Assembly (NCBI GenBank): GCA_026994125.1 | Contig: JALWRJ010000169.1 | Span: 1 to 7,130 of the forward strand | DNA from: Cyclobacteriaceae bacterium | GTDB taxonomy: Bacteria > Bacteroidota > Bacteroidia > Cytophagales > Cyclobacteriaceae | DNA: 7,130 nucleotides | Reading direction: 5' to 3' | Shown: one piece after another, positions 1-6,451 of the stretch | How the letters are laid out: each line of letters starts with the position of its first letter | How positions within the stretch are numbered: position 1 is the stretch's first letter | Notes under the pieces: model-generated | What the model was told of the DNA's origin: nothing | The model's database searches: none | What the model saw: the letters and a program-made list of their open reading frames with translations, nothing else | Program-made: the position numbers and the translations under genes

Positions 1-22
1 ATAACACAAAAATTATACGCAA

Positions 23-340
23 ATGAAAAAGTCATTTATTATAGGAATAGCTCTGGGCATAACAGGTATGCTGGGGGCAGCACAAAAAGGGCAGGCACAA
101 GTAGTTGTTAAGGTAAAGCCCGTTCGACCTAAGGTAGTAGTGGTAAAACCCGCCCGCCCTAAAGCCCATTCGGTTTGGATTGATGGCCATTGGAAATGGA
201 ATAAAACCACCCACAGCTACCACTGGGTGGCCGGCCATTACGCAACTAAGCGCAGTGGTTACTATTACAAACCTGGCCATTGGGTAGCCGTTGGCCACCG
301 TGGCTACAAATGGGTGCCCGGCAAGTGGCAACGGGCGTAA
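23..340 (+). CDS. Secreted WxxGxW (YXWGXW) repeat protein
   Basis: A 105-residue basic protein of unknown function. Residues 1-25 look like a Sec signal peptide: MKK, then a hydrophobic stretch, then a G-Q-A cleavage site before Gln26, the usual Bacteroidota pattern. Residues 27-47 are a Val/Lys/Pro/Arg linker made of two similar halves (VVVKVKPVRPK and VVVVKPARPK). The rest, from about residue 50, is rich in Trp, Tyr, His and Gly and carries four W/Y-x-x-G-x-W/Y units: WIDGHW (52-57), WVAGHY (68-73), YKPGHW (82-87) and WVPGKW (97-102). This matches the YXWGXW/WxxGxW repeat family of small exported proteins, whose role is not established; an envelope or periplasmic role is inferred. The ATG is preceded by an A-rich leader without a Shine-Dalgarno, and only 22 upstream bases are visible, so its promoter cannot be judged. 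It is probably transcribed separately from pheT, 146 bases downstream. Confidence 0.85.
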   Translation: MKKSFIIGIALGITGMLGAAQKGQAQVVVKVKPVRPKVVVVKPARPKAHSVWIDGHWKWNKTTHSYHWVAGHYATKRSGYYYKPGHWVAVGHRGYKWVPGKWQRA

Positions 341-359
341 CCAGCAAAACGCACTTGTA

Positions 360-386
360 GTTTCTGCCTCTTCGGCCGGCAAAAAC
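360..386 (+). terminator. Weak candidate hairpin terminator after the WxxGxW gene
   Basis: Starting 20 bases past the stop codon, GTTTCTGCC (360-368) can pair with GGCAAAAAC (378-386). This gives a nine-position stem with one C-A mismatch and a nine-base loop. A short T run (398-402) lies about 11 bases further on rather than directly after the stem, so it is not a canonical intrinsic terminator. The position, between a small gene and a promoter-like site, is what makes it plausible. Confidence 0.3.
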
Positions 387-457
387 ACCTATTCAACTTT
401 TTGGGCAACCAATATAAATATAGCCCCCTATTGCGCCATAATTCAGGGGTAAATCAC

Positions 458-465
458 TAATTTTG
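458..465 (+). promoter_or_regulatory. Bacteroidota -7 promoter element for the pheT cluster
   Basis: TAATTTTG fits the Bacteroidota primary sigma -7 consensus TAnnTTTG exactly. It would start transcription around 470, about 15-18 bases before the pheT ATG at 487, giving a very short leader. The -33 element is poor: the nearest TTG is at 431-433, leaving a 24-base spacer rather than the usual 19-21. The call rests on the -7 match and on its position just before the first gene of a tight cluster. Confidence 0.5.
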
Positions 466-486
466 CCGGCTTAAACGTTTGTGCAA

Positions 487-2898
487 ATGAAGATTTCGTA
501 TAACTGGCTGCGCCAGTATATTAACATAGAAAAAACCCCCGAAGAATTATCGCAACTGCTTACCGATACCGGCCTGGAAGTGGAAGGACTCGAAACGTTT
601 GAATCGGTTAAGGGGGGTATGCAGGGCCTGGTAATTGGCCGGGTGCTCACCTGCCAAAAGCACCCCAATGCCGATAAGCTAAGTGTTACTACCGTAGATA
701 TTGGCACCGAACAACCCGCTCCCATTGTTTGTGGAGCGCCCAATGTGGCTGCCGGCCAAACCGTAGTAGTAGCTACCGTAGGCACCACCTTGTATGCAGG
801 CAATGAATCATTTAAAATAAAAAAGGCTAAAATAAGAGGCGAAGTATCCGAAGGGATGATTTGTGCCGAAGACGAAATAGGCATTGGTACAAACCACGAG
901 GGTATTTTAGTACTGGATACCGACTTGCCTACAGGCACTCCGGCCAGCACTTATTTTAATATCGAAACCGATTATGTATTTGAGATAGGCTTAACCCCCA
1001 ACCGTTCCGATGCCATTTCGCACCTGGGTACAGCCCGCGATATTAAAGCGGTAACCGGCCAACCCATTACGCCCCCTTCGGTAGCTGAGTTTTTGGTTGA
1101 TAACCATGAGCTGCCCATAGAAGTTACCGTAGAAAACACAGAAGCCTGCCCCAGGTATTCGGGGGTTACGATAAGTAATTTAACCATTGCCGAATCGCCC
1201 GAATGGTTAAAAAACCGCCTTTCTGCTATTGGTTTAACCCCTATTAATAATGTGGTGGATGTAACCAATTATGTAATGCACGAAACCGGCCAGCCTTTGC
1301 ATGCCTTTGATTATGCTAAAATTGAAGGCCAAAAAATAAGGGTAAAAACCTTACCCGAGGGCACGCCCTTTACCACCCTGGACGATAAAGAACGCAAACT
1401 TAAAGCCCACGATTTAATGATTTGCGACAGCCAACAGCCCATGTGTATCGGGGGCGTATTTGGAGGAGTTCACTCCGGGGTGTCCGAAAACACCACTTCC
1501 ATTTTTTTAGAATCGGCCTATTTTGATGCTTCCTACATTCGCAAATCGGCTATGGTACACCAGCTAAAAACCGATGCTTCGTTTAGGTTTGAACGCGGCA
1601 CCGACCCCAACAACACCTTGTATGCCCTAAAACGAGCGGCTTTGCTGCTAAAACAAGTGGCTGGGGGCAAGGTATCCTCTGAGGTAGTTGACCTGTACCC
1701 CAACCCGGTAAAACCCTGGCCGGTAAAAATGACCTATAAAAATATTAACCGGCTTATTGGCCAGGCCATAGATAAGCCCACCATCCATCGAATTTTACAC
1801 CTGCTCGATATTGATGTCCAAGACAACACCGATGAAAGTTTTACGGCCATCATACCCACTTTTAGAGTAGATGTAACTCGCGAGGCCGATGTGATAGAAG
1901 AAATTTTACGGATTTACGGATTCAATAACATTGAATTACCTGCCCATGTAGGCGCTGGTTTCCTGGCACATACTAACCGTAAAAGCCCCGATAAAATACA
2001 ACAAAAAGTATCGGCCTACCTGGTTTCCAATGGGTTTTACGAAATAATGACGAACTCCCTTACCAAGCCCGGCTACGCCAAACTTACCCAAAGTATTCAG
2101 GAGCAACACCACGTTGAAATCCTAAATAAACTTAGCGAAGATTTGGGCGTATTGCGGCAGTCGCTGCTGTTTACCGGGCTCGAAGTGGTAGCTCATAACC
2201 TAAACCACAAACAAAAAAATGTGCAGTTTTTTGAGTTTGGCAAGCAATACTTTAAACGCGAAAACGGGTATGAAGAAGAAAAGCGGCTGGCCTTATTTAG
2301 CACCGGGCTTGCATGGGAAAAACAATGGAATAGCCAGGAAACCCCGGTAGATTTTTACCAACTTAAAGGCATTGCACAAGGTATCCTGGCCAAACTAAAT
2401 ATACAGGGAGCCACCGCTACACCGGCCAACACCGATGAGCTGGCCTATGGCCTCAGCTACACCCTTAACAATAAAAACCTATTTGTGCTAGGTGCTGTAC
2501 ACCCGGCTATTTTAAAAGAACTGGGCATAAAACAAGAAGTTTTGTACGCAAGTTTTAATTGGGACTTGCTTTTAAGCAATACAAGTGATAATATTATGGT
2601 AAAACCGGTTTCGAAATACCCGGAAGTGCGTAGAGACCTCTCACTGGTTATTAACAAATCGGTTTCGTATCAGGATATTTTAGCCCTTACCCAGAAAACC
2701 GAAAAACACCTGATAAAATCCATAGAAGTGTTTGATGTGTATGAAGGGGATAGAATAGAGGAAGGTAAAAAAGCCTATGCACTTAAATTTATTCTTCAAG
2801 ACGATACAAAAACCTTAACAGATAAAGTAATAGATAAAACAATGAAAAAATTAATGGCTACTTTTGAAAAACAATTAGGAGCCGTTATAAGACAGTAA
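487..2898 (+). CDS. pheT: Phenylalanine--tRNA ligase beta subunit
   Basis: Beta chain of the alpha2beta2 cytosolic enzyme that charges tRNA-Phe with phenylalanine. It binds the tRNA and edits mischarged Tyr-tRNA-Phe; the catalytic alpha chain (pheS) is not in this window. Full length at 803 residues. Domains in order: N-terminal module beginning MKISYNWLRQYI; EMAP-II-like tRNA-binding OB fold about 40-155; B3/B4 editing domain about 210-390 with LESAYFD (341-347) and FRFERGTDP (366-374); B5 domain about 405-477 with RVDVTREADVIEEILRIYG; catalytic-like core about 490-690; C-terminal FDX-ACB anticodon-binding domain about 706-803, including SKYPEVRRDLSLVI. The ATG at 487 is preferred over an in-frame GTG two codons upstream (481) because homologues begin MKISYNWL. 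First gene of the cluster, with a -7 element directly upstream. No truncation or missing block seen. Confidence 0.97.
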   Translation: MKISYNWLRQYINIEKTPEELSQLLTDTGLEVEGLETFESVKGGMQGLVIGRVLTCQKHPNADKLSVTTVDIGTEQPAPIVCGAPNVAAGQTVVVATVGTTLYAGNESFKIKKAKIRGEVSEGMICAEDEIGIGTNHEGILVLDTDLPTGTPASTYFNIETDYVFEIGLTPNRSDAISHLGTARDIKAVTGQPITPPSVAEFLVDNHELPIEVTVENTEACPRYSGVTISNLTIAESPEWLKNRLSAIGLTPINNVVDVTNYVMHETGQPLHAFDYAKIEGQKIRVKTLPEGTPFTTLDDKERKLKAHDLMICDSQQPMCIGGVFGGVHSGVSENTTSIFLESAYFDASYIRKSAMVHQLKTDASFRFERGTDPNNTLYALKRAALLLKQVAGGKVSSEVVDLYPNPVKPWPVKMTYKNINRLIGQAIDKPTIHRILHLLDIDVQDNTDESFTAIIPTFRVDVTREADVIEEILRIYGFNNIELPAHVGAGFLAHTNRKSPDKIQQKVSAYLVSNGFYEIMTNSLTKPGYAKLTQSIQEQHHVEILNKLSEDLGVLRQSLLFTGLEVVAHNLNHKQKNVQFFEFGKQYFKRENGYEEEKRLALFSTGLAWEKQWNSQETPVDFYQLKGIAQGILAKLNIQGATATPANTDELAYGLSYTLNNKNLFVLGAVHPAILKELGIKQEVLYASFNWDLLLSNTSDNIMVKPVSKYPEVRRDLSLVINKSVSYQDILALTQKTEKHLIKSIEVFDVYEGDRIEEGKKAYALKFILQDDTKTLTDKVIDKTMKKLMATFEKQLGAVIRQ

Positions 2899-2902
2899 TA
2901 AA

Positions 2903-3199
2903 ATGGAAAACCCTATCATTCAGCAGGAGTTTCAGATACTAGAACGTAAGATTAACTTGCTTATAGCACAGTATAAGGCCGAAAAGCAAAAAACCGCCCA
3001 GTTAAAGCTCGAAAACCAACACTTGCTTGAGCAACTTACCCTTAAAACTGAACAGGTAGAGGATTTCCAAAATCAAATTAAAATTAGTAAAATTGCAGGA
3101 AGCATTGGTGCAAACAATAAGGATGTTGCCAAGCTGAAAGACAAGATTGACGATTACGTTAACGAAATTGATTATTGTATAGCTCAATTAAGCCGGTAA
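2903..3199 (+). CDS. Small coiled-coil protein next to zapA
   Basis: A 98-residue charged protein with no signal peptide or membrane segment, so presumably cytoplasmic. Residues about 5-60 look like one long amphipathic helix or coiled coil, rich in Leu, Ile, Lys, Glu and Gln. A short Gly/Ser/Asn break follows (about 65-72, GSIGANN), then a second helix (about 74-96) ending DYVNEIDYCIAQLSR. It starts 4 bases after the pheT stop and ends 12 bases before zapA, so it is almost certainly cotranscribed with both. From memory, Bacteroidota genomes often carry a similar small coiled-coil gene here, with a conserved KIA...LK.KI..YI.EID.CIA.L pattern; this was not checked. Size, coiled-coil character and position suggest a ZapB-like division partner of ZapA, but that is inference and no sequence motif proves it. 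Coding is supported by the tight packing. Confidence 0.85.
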   Translation: MENPIIQQEFQILERKINLLIAQYKAEKQKTAQLKLENQHLLEQLTLKTEQVEDFQNQIKISKIAGSIGANNKDVAKLKDKIDDYVNEIDYCIAQLSR

Positions 3200-3211
3200 T
3201 ACGGCCCAAAA

Positions 3212-3493
3212 ATGGATAAGCTTTCGATAAAAATAAAAATAGCCGACAGAGAATACCCTATGAAAGTAGAGCCGGAAGAAGAGGAGCGTATTCGAAGAGC
3301 AGGCAAAATGGTTAACGAAAAAATAAAGTTGTTCAAAAGCCAATTTGGCATTGATGATAAGCAAGACTTATTAGCGATGGTTGCTTTTGATGCCCTGGTA
3401 GAAAAACTTAAAGCAGAGGGAAGCAGTGTAAACGACATGCATCTCAAAGAAAAACTAGCCGGACTAAACCACTTACTATCGCAATCGCTCTAG
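3212..3493 (+). CDS. zapA: Cell division protein ZapA
   Basis: A 93-residue cytoplasmic protein that binds FtsZ, cross-links its protofilaments and stabilises the Z ring at mid-cell. The layout matches ZapA: an N-terminal beta hairpin (about 3-18, LSIKIKIADREYPMKV), a charged helix (PEEEERIRRAGKMVNEKIKLF, about 21-41), then a C-terminal helix or coiled coil from about residue 51 that in the family mediates dimer and tetramer formation. The segment DLLAMVAFDALVEK is typical of ZapA proteins. Length is normal for the family, which is short and weakly conserved, so the call rests on pattern plus context. It lies 12 bases after the coiled-coil gene and 58 bases before rny. No Shine-Dalgarno is visible before the ATG; the leader is A-rich, as usual in Bacteroidota. 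Confidence 0.9.
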   Translation: MDKLSIKIKIADREYPMKVEPEEEERIRRAGKMVNEKIKLFKSQFGIDDKQDLLAMVAFDALVEKLKAEGSSVNDMHLKEKLAGLNHLLSQSL

Positions 3494-3538
3494 CAGCTTA
3501 CACACACCTTTTTTGTTTGCCCGTTTGTATAAACATAT

Positions 3539-3544
3539 AAAGGG
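3539..3544 (+). promoter_or_regulatory. Shine-Dalgarno-like site before rny
   Basis: AAAGGG ends 7 bases before the rny ATG. It is the only purine-rich site of this kind ahead of a gene in the window and supports the ATG at 3552 as the start. Bacteroidota depend little on such sites, so its effect may be small. Confidence 0.4.
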
Positions 3545-3551
3545 TTAACAA

Positions 3552-5117
3552 ATGACAGACTTAATATACATTTTAGTAACAGGCCTGGTAGCCTTAATTG
3601 CCGGAATTATTATTGGCAAAATAATATTTTCTAAAGCCAGCAAAGCCGAAGAACAAAAAGCCAAAGAACAAGCCGAATTGCTGCTTAAAAAGGCCGAGAT
3701 TGAAGCCGAAGAGGTAAAAAAATCGAAAATTTTAGAAGCCAAAGAAAAATTTATTAAGCTTAAAGCCGAGTTTGAAGAAGAAATGAACCGGAAAAAAAAC
3801 CAGCTTATTTCAAACGAAAACAAACTTAAACAACGCGACCAGCACCTTTCTAAACAAATTGAACAAAACAAACGCAAGTCGCAAGAAAACGATGCCTTAA
3901 CCGAAAAGCTAAACACCCAGCTCGAAATTGTGAACCGCAAAAAAGAAGAGATGGATAAGTTTAACGAACAAAAGGTGGCTATACTTGAAAAAATTTCGAA
4001 CCTGTCGGCCGATGAAGCCCGCGACCAAATTGTAGAAACTCTAAAAGACGAAGCCCGTACTCGTGCCTCGGCTCAAATAAAAGACATTGTAGAGGAAGCC
4101 AAACTTACGGCCACCAAACAAGCTAAAAAAATTGTACTCGAAACCATTCAACGAACCGCCACCGAGCATGCCATTGAAAACTGCGTTTCGGTATTTAACC
4201 TGGAAAGTGACGAAATTAAAGGGAAAATTATTGGGCGCGAAGGGCGTAACATCAGGGCTTTAGAAGCCGCTACCGGTATAGAAATAATTGTGGACGACAC
4301 CCCCGAAGCCATTATTATTTCAGGCTTCGACCCGGTACGCAGAGAAATAGCCCGCCTTTCGTTGCACCGCCTGGTAACCGATGGGCGCATACACCCGGCT
4401 CGTATTGAAGAGGTGGTGGCTAAAACACGGAAAAACATTGAAGAAGAAATTATTGAAATTGGCGAACGGACCGTTATCGACCTGGGCATACACGGCCTGC
4501 ACCCCGAGCTTATTAAAATGGTAGGCCGTATGCGTTTTCGGTCATCGTATGGGCAAAACCTATTGCAACACTCGCGCGAGGTGGCCAACTTATGTGCTAT
4601 TATGGCAGCCGAGCTGGGCCTAAACCCCAAGCAAGCCAAGCGTGCTGGCCTGCTGCACGATATAGGCAAAGTGTGGTACGAAGAATCGGAAAAACCCCAC
4701 GCCATTATTGGTATGGAACTGGCACAGAAATACAAAGAGCACCCCAAAATTTGCAATGCCATTGGTGCCCACCACGATGAAATTGAAATGACAGCCATGA
4801 TATCGCCCATTATTCAGGCATGCGATGCCATATCGGGGGCTCGACCCGGTGCCCGCAGGGAAGTGATGGAGTCGTATATTAAACGGCTTAAAGACCTGGA
4901 GAACCTGGCCATGGGCTTTGATGGTGTAAATAAATGCTACGCAATACAAGCCGGCCGTGAGCTACGAGTAATGGTGGATGCCGAATCGGTATCAGATAAA
5001 GTAGCCGGACAGCTTTCGTTTGATATTTCGCAAAAAATTGAAACCGACATGCAGTATCCCGGGCAAATTAAAGTTACCGTTATTCGCGAAATGCGTTCGG
5101 TATCGTTTGCCAGGTAG
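3552..5117 (+). CDS. rny: Ribonuclease Y
   Basis: Membrane-anchored endoribonuclease that starts mRNA decay by cutting single-stranded regions. All family parts are present in its 521 residues: an N-terminal membrane helix (about 4-25); a long Lys/Glu/Gln-rich coiled coil (about 28-200); a KH RNA-binding domain with [15 protein letters not shown] (224-238), GREG being the GxxG loop; and an HD phosphohydrolase domain with His340, the His369-Asp370 pair in LLHDIGK, His407-His408 and Asp425 as likely metal ligands. The conserved C-terminal part (about 440-521, ending near [21 protein letters not shown]) is intact. The length is normal. The HD core with [11 protein letters not shown] and [13 protein letters not shown] is the type expected in Bacteroidota. 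The gene follows zapA by 58 bases with no terminator visible and converges with the barrel-protein gene 16 bases beyond its stop. Confidence 0.97.
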   Translation: MTDLIYILVTGLVALIAGIIIGKIIFSKASKAEEQKAKEQAELLLKKAEIEAEEVKKSKILEAKEKFIKLKAEFEEEMNRKKNQLISNENKLKQRDQHLSKQIEQNKRKSQENDALTEKLNTQLEIVNRKKEEMDKFNEQKVAILEKISNLSADEARDQIVETLKDEARTRASAQIKDIVEEAKLTATKQAKKIVLETIQRTATEHAIENCVSVFNLESDEIKGKIIGREGRNIRALEAATGIEIIVDDTPEAIIISGFDPVRREIARLSLHRLVTDGRIHPARIEEVVAKTRKNIEEEIIEIGERTVIDLGIHGLHPELIKMVGRMRFRSSYGQNLLQHSREVANLCAIMAAELGLNPKQAKRAGLLHDIGKVWYEESEKPHAIIGMELAQKYKEHPKICNAIGAHHDEIEMTAMISPIIQACDAISGARPGARREVMESYIKRLKDLENLAMGFDGVNKCYAIQAGRELRVMVDAESVSDKVAGQLSFDISQKIETDMQYPGQIKVTVIREMRSVSFAR

Positions 5118-5133
5118 GTAAGGAGTTGGCGGG

Positions 5134-5970
5134 TTAAAAATAATACTTGCCGTAAAGCAGCAGGCCGGTATAGCTCATTTCAATATTACCAAACAAGCCA
5201 ATAACCGAACCTTGATTTTTAATGCTAAAATCAAGAAACATGCTGTTTACCCCTGCTCCAACCCCAATATGTTTAAAGGTTTTATGTTCCAACGAAAAAT
5301 TAAAATCAACCAACCTGCCTTCAATATTAGCAAATGCAACATAAAGCAACTCAATGGATTGCTTTAGGAAAAATTTTTTGGTTATTTTAAAACCAGAACG
5401 CAAACCAACCAAGGGGAGTGGTGCAGTAAACTTTGTAAGAGCCTCCTGGCTGTTGGGTGCTTTAGCCTTTAAGGTTACCGGCATAACGAAAAATCCAAAT
5501 GAGGCCCCCAACGATACTCTATTATCCTGAAAAAAAGCATAATCGTATTTGGCTCTTAGTATAGAAGATGTAAAAGAACTACTTAATTTAGTACCTACCG
5601 GGTAAGTAACACCGTCAAAATCAATTTCTTTTTCTATTCGTTTAACAGCCGTTCTTTTAATACTAAAATAGCCTATACTCACCAAATGTTTTAGGGTTTT
5701 ACCAATACGGTAATTGGCCTGCCCTCTAAGGGCAAACTGGGTGGTTTCCAAACCCAAAGCGTCTTCTATATCAATACGAAAACCCAACCCTAATTGTTGG
5801 CTGGCAAAAGTAACACCGCTATTATAGCTGGCAAAAAAGCCGCCAAAGTTTAGCGAAAACCTGTTCCAGGAAGGTGGGATACTGTCTGAGTGGTGGGCTA
5901 AGGAATTTTGAGCTTTTAAAGTATGAGCCAGCACTAGCAAGGCAATACCTATCGTTATTTTTTTAATCAT
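5134..5970 (-). CDS. Uncharacterised outer-membrane beta-barrel protein
   Basis: A 278-residue exported protein of unknown function. Residues 1-20 (MIKKITIGIALLVLAHTLKA) are a clear Sec signal peptide with probable cleavage before Gln21. The mature part shows repeated short alternating hydrophobic/polar stretches with aromatic girdles, as in outer-membrane beta barrels: RFSLNFGGFFASYNSG near the start, then RVSLGASFGFFVMPVT and FKHIGVGAGVNSMFLDFSI. It ends YGKYYF, a terminal Phe as recognised by the BAM machinery. The ATG at 5970 was chosen because it begins the signal peptide; an in-frame ATG 51 bases upstream (6021) would add a non-signal leader and run into the preceding gene. It starts 10 bases after the methionine sulfoxide reductase stop, so it is likely in that operon. 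It may be a pore or a structural barrel; no ligand or partner can be read from the sequence. Confidence 0.85.
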   Translation of the reverse strand: MIKKITIGIALLVLAHTLKAQNSLAHHSDSIPPSWNRFSLNFGGFFASYNSGVTFASQQLGLGFRIDIEDALGLETTQFALRGQANYRIGKTLKHLVSIGYFSIKRTAVKRIEKEIDFDGVTYPVGTKLSSSFTSSILRAKYDYAFFQDNRVSLGASFGFFVMPVTLKAKAPNSQEALTKFTAPLPLVGLRSGFKITKKFFLKQSIELLYVAFANIEGRLVDFNFSLEHKTFKHIGVGAGVNSMFLDFSIKNQGSVIGLFGNIEMSYTGLLLYGKYYF

Positions 5971-5980
5971 ACTTTGTGCG

Positions 5981-6451
5981 TTATAGAAGCAATGATACAA
6001 CCTGTTCAAAGAAATGCACATCCAACTCGTCTAGCTCATTAAGCACAGCACTATCTACATCCAGCACAAACTGCACCTTACCTTTTAGCATGCCGGGCAC
6101 TACAATTTCGGAACGGGATGCGGAGCTACAAGCAATATGGCCGGGAAAGGCATTTACATCAGGCACCCATTGGGTGCTAGCCGTTGCCCAGGCAGTACCA
6201 CAAACGCCACTACCTTTTTGTATGCGTGTGCATGCAATAGGCCCTTGAAAAGGCCCCAACACTAATTCATTGCCTTTTACCAGGTAAAAACCCACCCATA
6301 AATAGCCGGTAGCCATGTGTATAGCAGCCGTAAGGTTAGCCATATTAGCAATTAAATCGGGTTCGTTGGCCACCAAAGCTTGCAATTGTGGCAATAACTC
6401 CCGGTAGCGCTCTGCTTTAGTACCGGGGCTTAATGTGAGTTCTTCTGCCAA
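5981..6451 (-). CDS. msrC: Free methionine-(R)-sulfoxide reductase (GAF domain)
   Basis: A 156-residue cytoplasmic GAF-domain enzyme that reduces free methionine-R-sulfoxide to methionine, using thioredoxin-type reductant. The three family cysteines are present: Cys74 (GPIACTRI), Cys84 (GSGVCGTAWA) and Cys108 (GHIACSSASRSEIVVP). They match E. coli fRMsr Cys84, Cys94 and Cys118 with a constant offset of 10. GFYLV, LVLGPFQG and the LDVDS near the C-terminus are also family signatures. The start is a TTG (6449-6451): the frame has no ATG between the upstream stop at 6467-6469 and this point, and MAEELTLS resembles the N-terminus of Bacteroidota homologues. The first internal Met (37) would cut off the N-terminal helix. 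The start lies inside the end of ribD (22-base overlap), which suggests translational coupling. A barrel-protein gene follows 10 bases downstream. Confidence 0.93.
   Translation of the reverse strand: MAEELTLSPGTKAERYRELLPQLQALVANEPDLIANMANLTAAIHMATGYLWVGFYLVKGNELVLGPFQGPIACTRIQKGSGVCGTAWATASTQWVPDVNAFPGHIACSSASRSEIVVPGMLKGKVQFVLDVDSAVLNELDELDVHFFEQVVSLLL

Noticed and set aside
32..388. Minus-strand open frame (118 codons) opposite the WxxGxW gene
   Set aside because: The plus frame has a clean signal peptide and recognisable repeats; the antisense frame has neither.
471..950. Minus-strand open frame (159 codons) opposite the 5' end of pheT
   Set aside because: It is fully antisense to the conserved PheT tRNA-binding domain, has no family features and fits no operon.
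3512..3540. Possible separate rny promoter (TTTG repeats at 3512, 3516 and 3524)
   Set aside because: TTTG resembles a -33 element, but the matching -7 position (TATAAAGG, 3536-3543) lacks the TTTG half, so there is no supportable promoter.
3494..3551. 6S RNA (ssrS) gene downstream of zapA, as in E. coli
   Set aside because: The gap is only 58 bases, too short for a 6S RNA, and shows no matching fold.
3545..3940. Minus-strand Ser/Phe-rich frame opposite the rny coiled coil
   Set aside because: Lys/Glu-rich codons read in antisense give Ser/Phe/Leu-rich sequence; this is a composition artefact, not a membrane protein.
4148..4810. Long minus-strand open frame (220 codons) inside rny
   Set aside because: It lies opposite the highly conserved KH and HD domains of RNase Y. 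Its translation is Ser/Ile/Arg-rich with no recognisable domain, as expected for a shadow frame.
5109..5130. Hairpin GCCA/TGGC as a terminator between the convergent genes
   Set aside because: A four-base stem with a 14-base loop and no T tract is too weak to call.
5971..6021. Upstream ATG (6021) as start of the barrel protein
   Set aside because: It would add a 17-residue leader ahead of a perfect signal peptide and overlap msrC by 41 bases; the ATG at 5970 is better.
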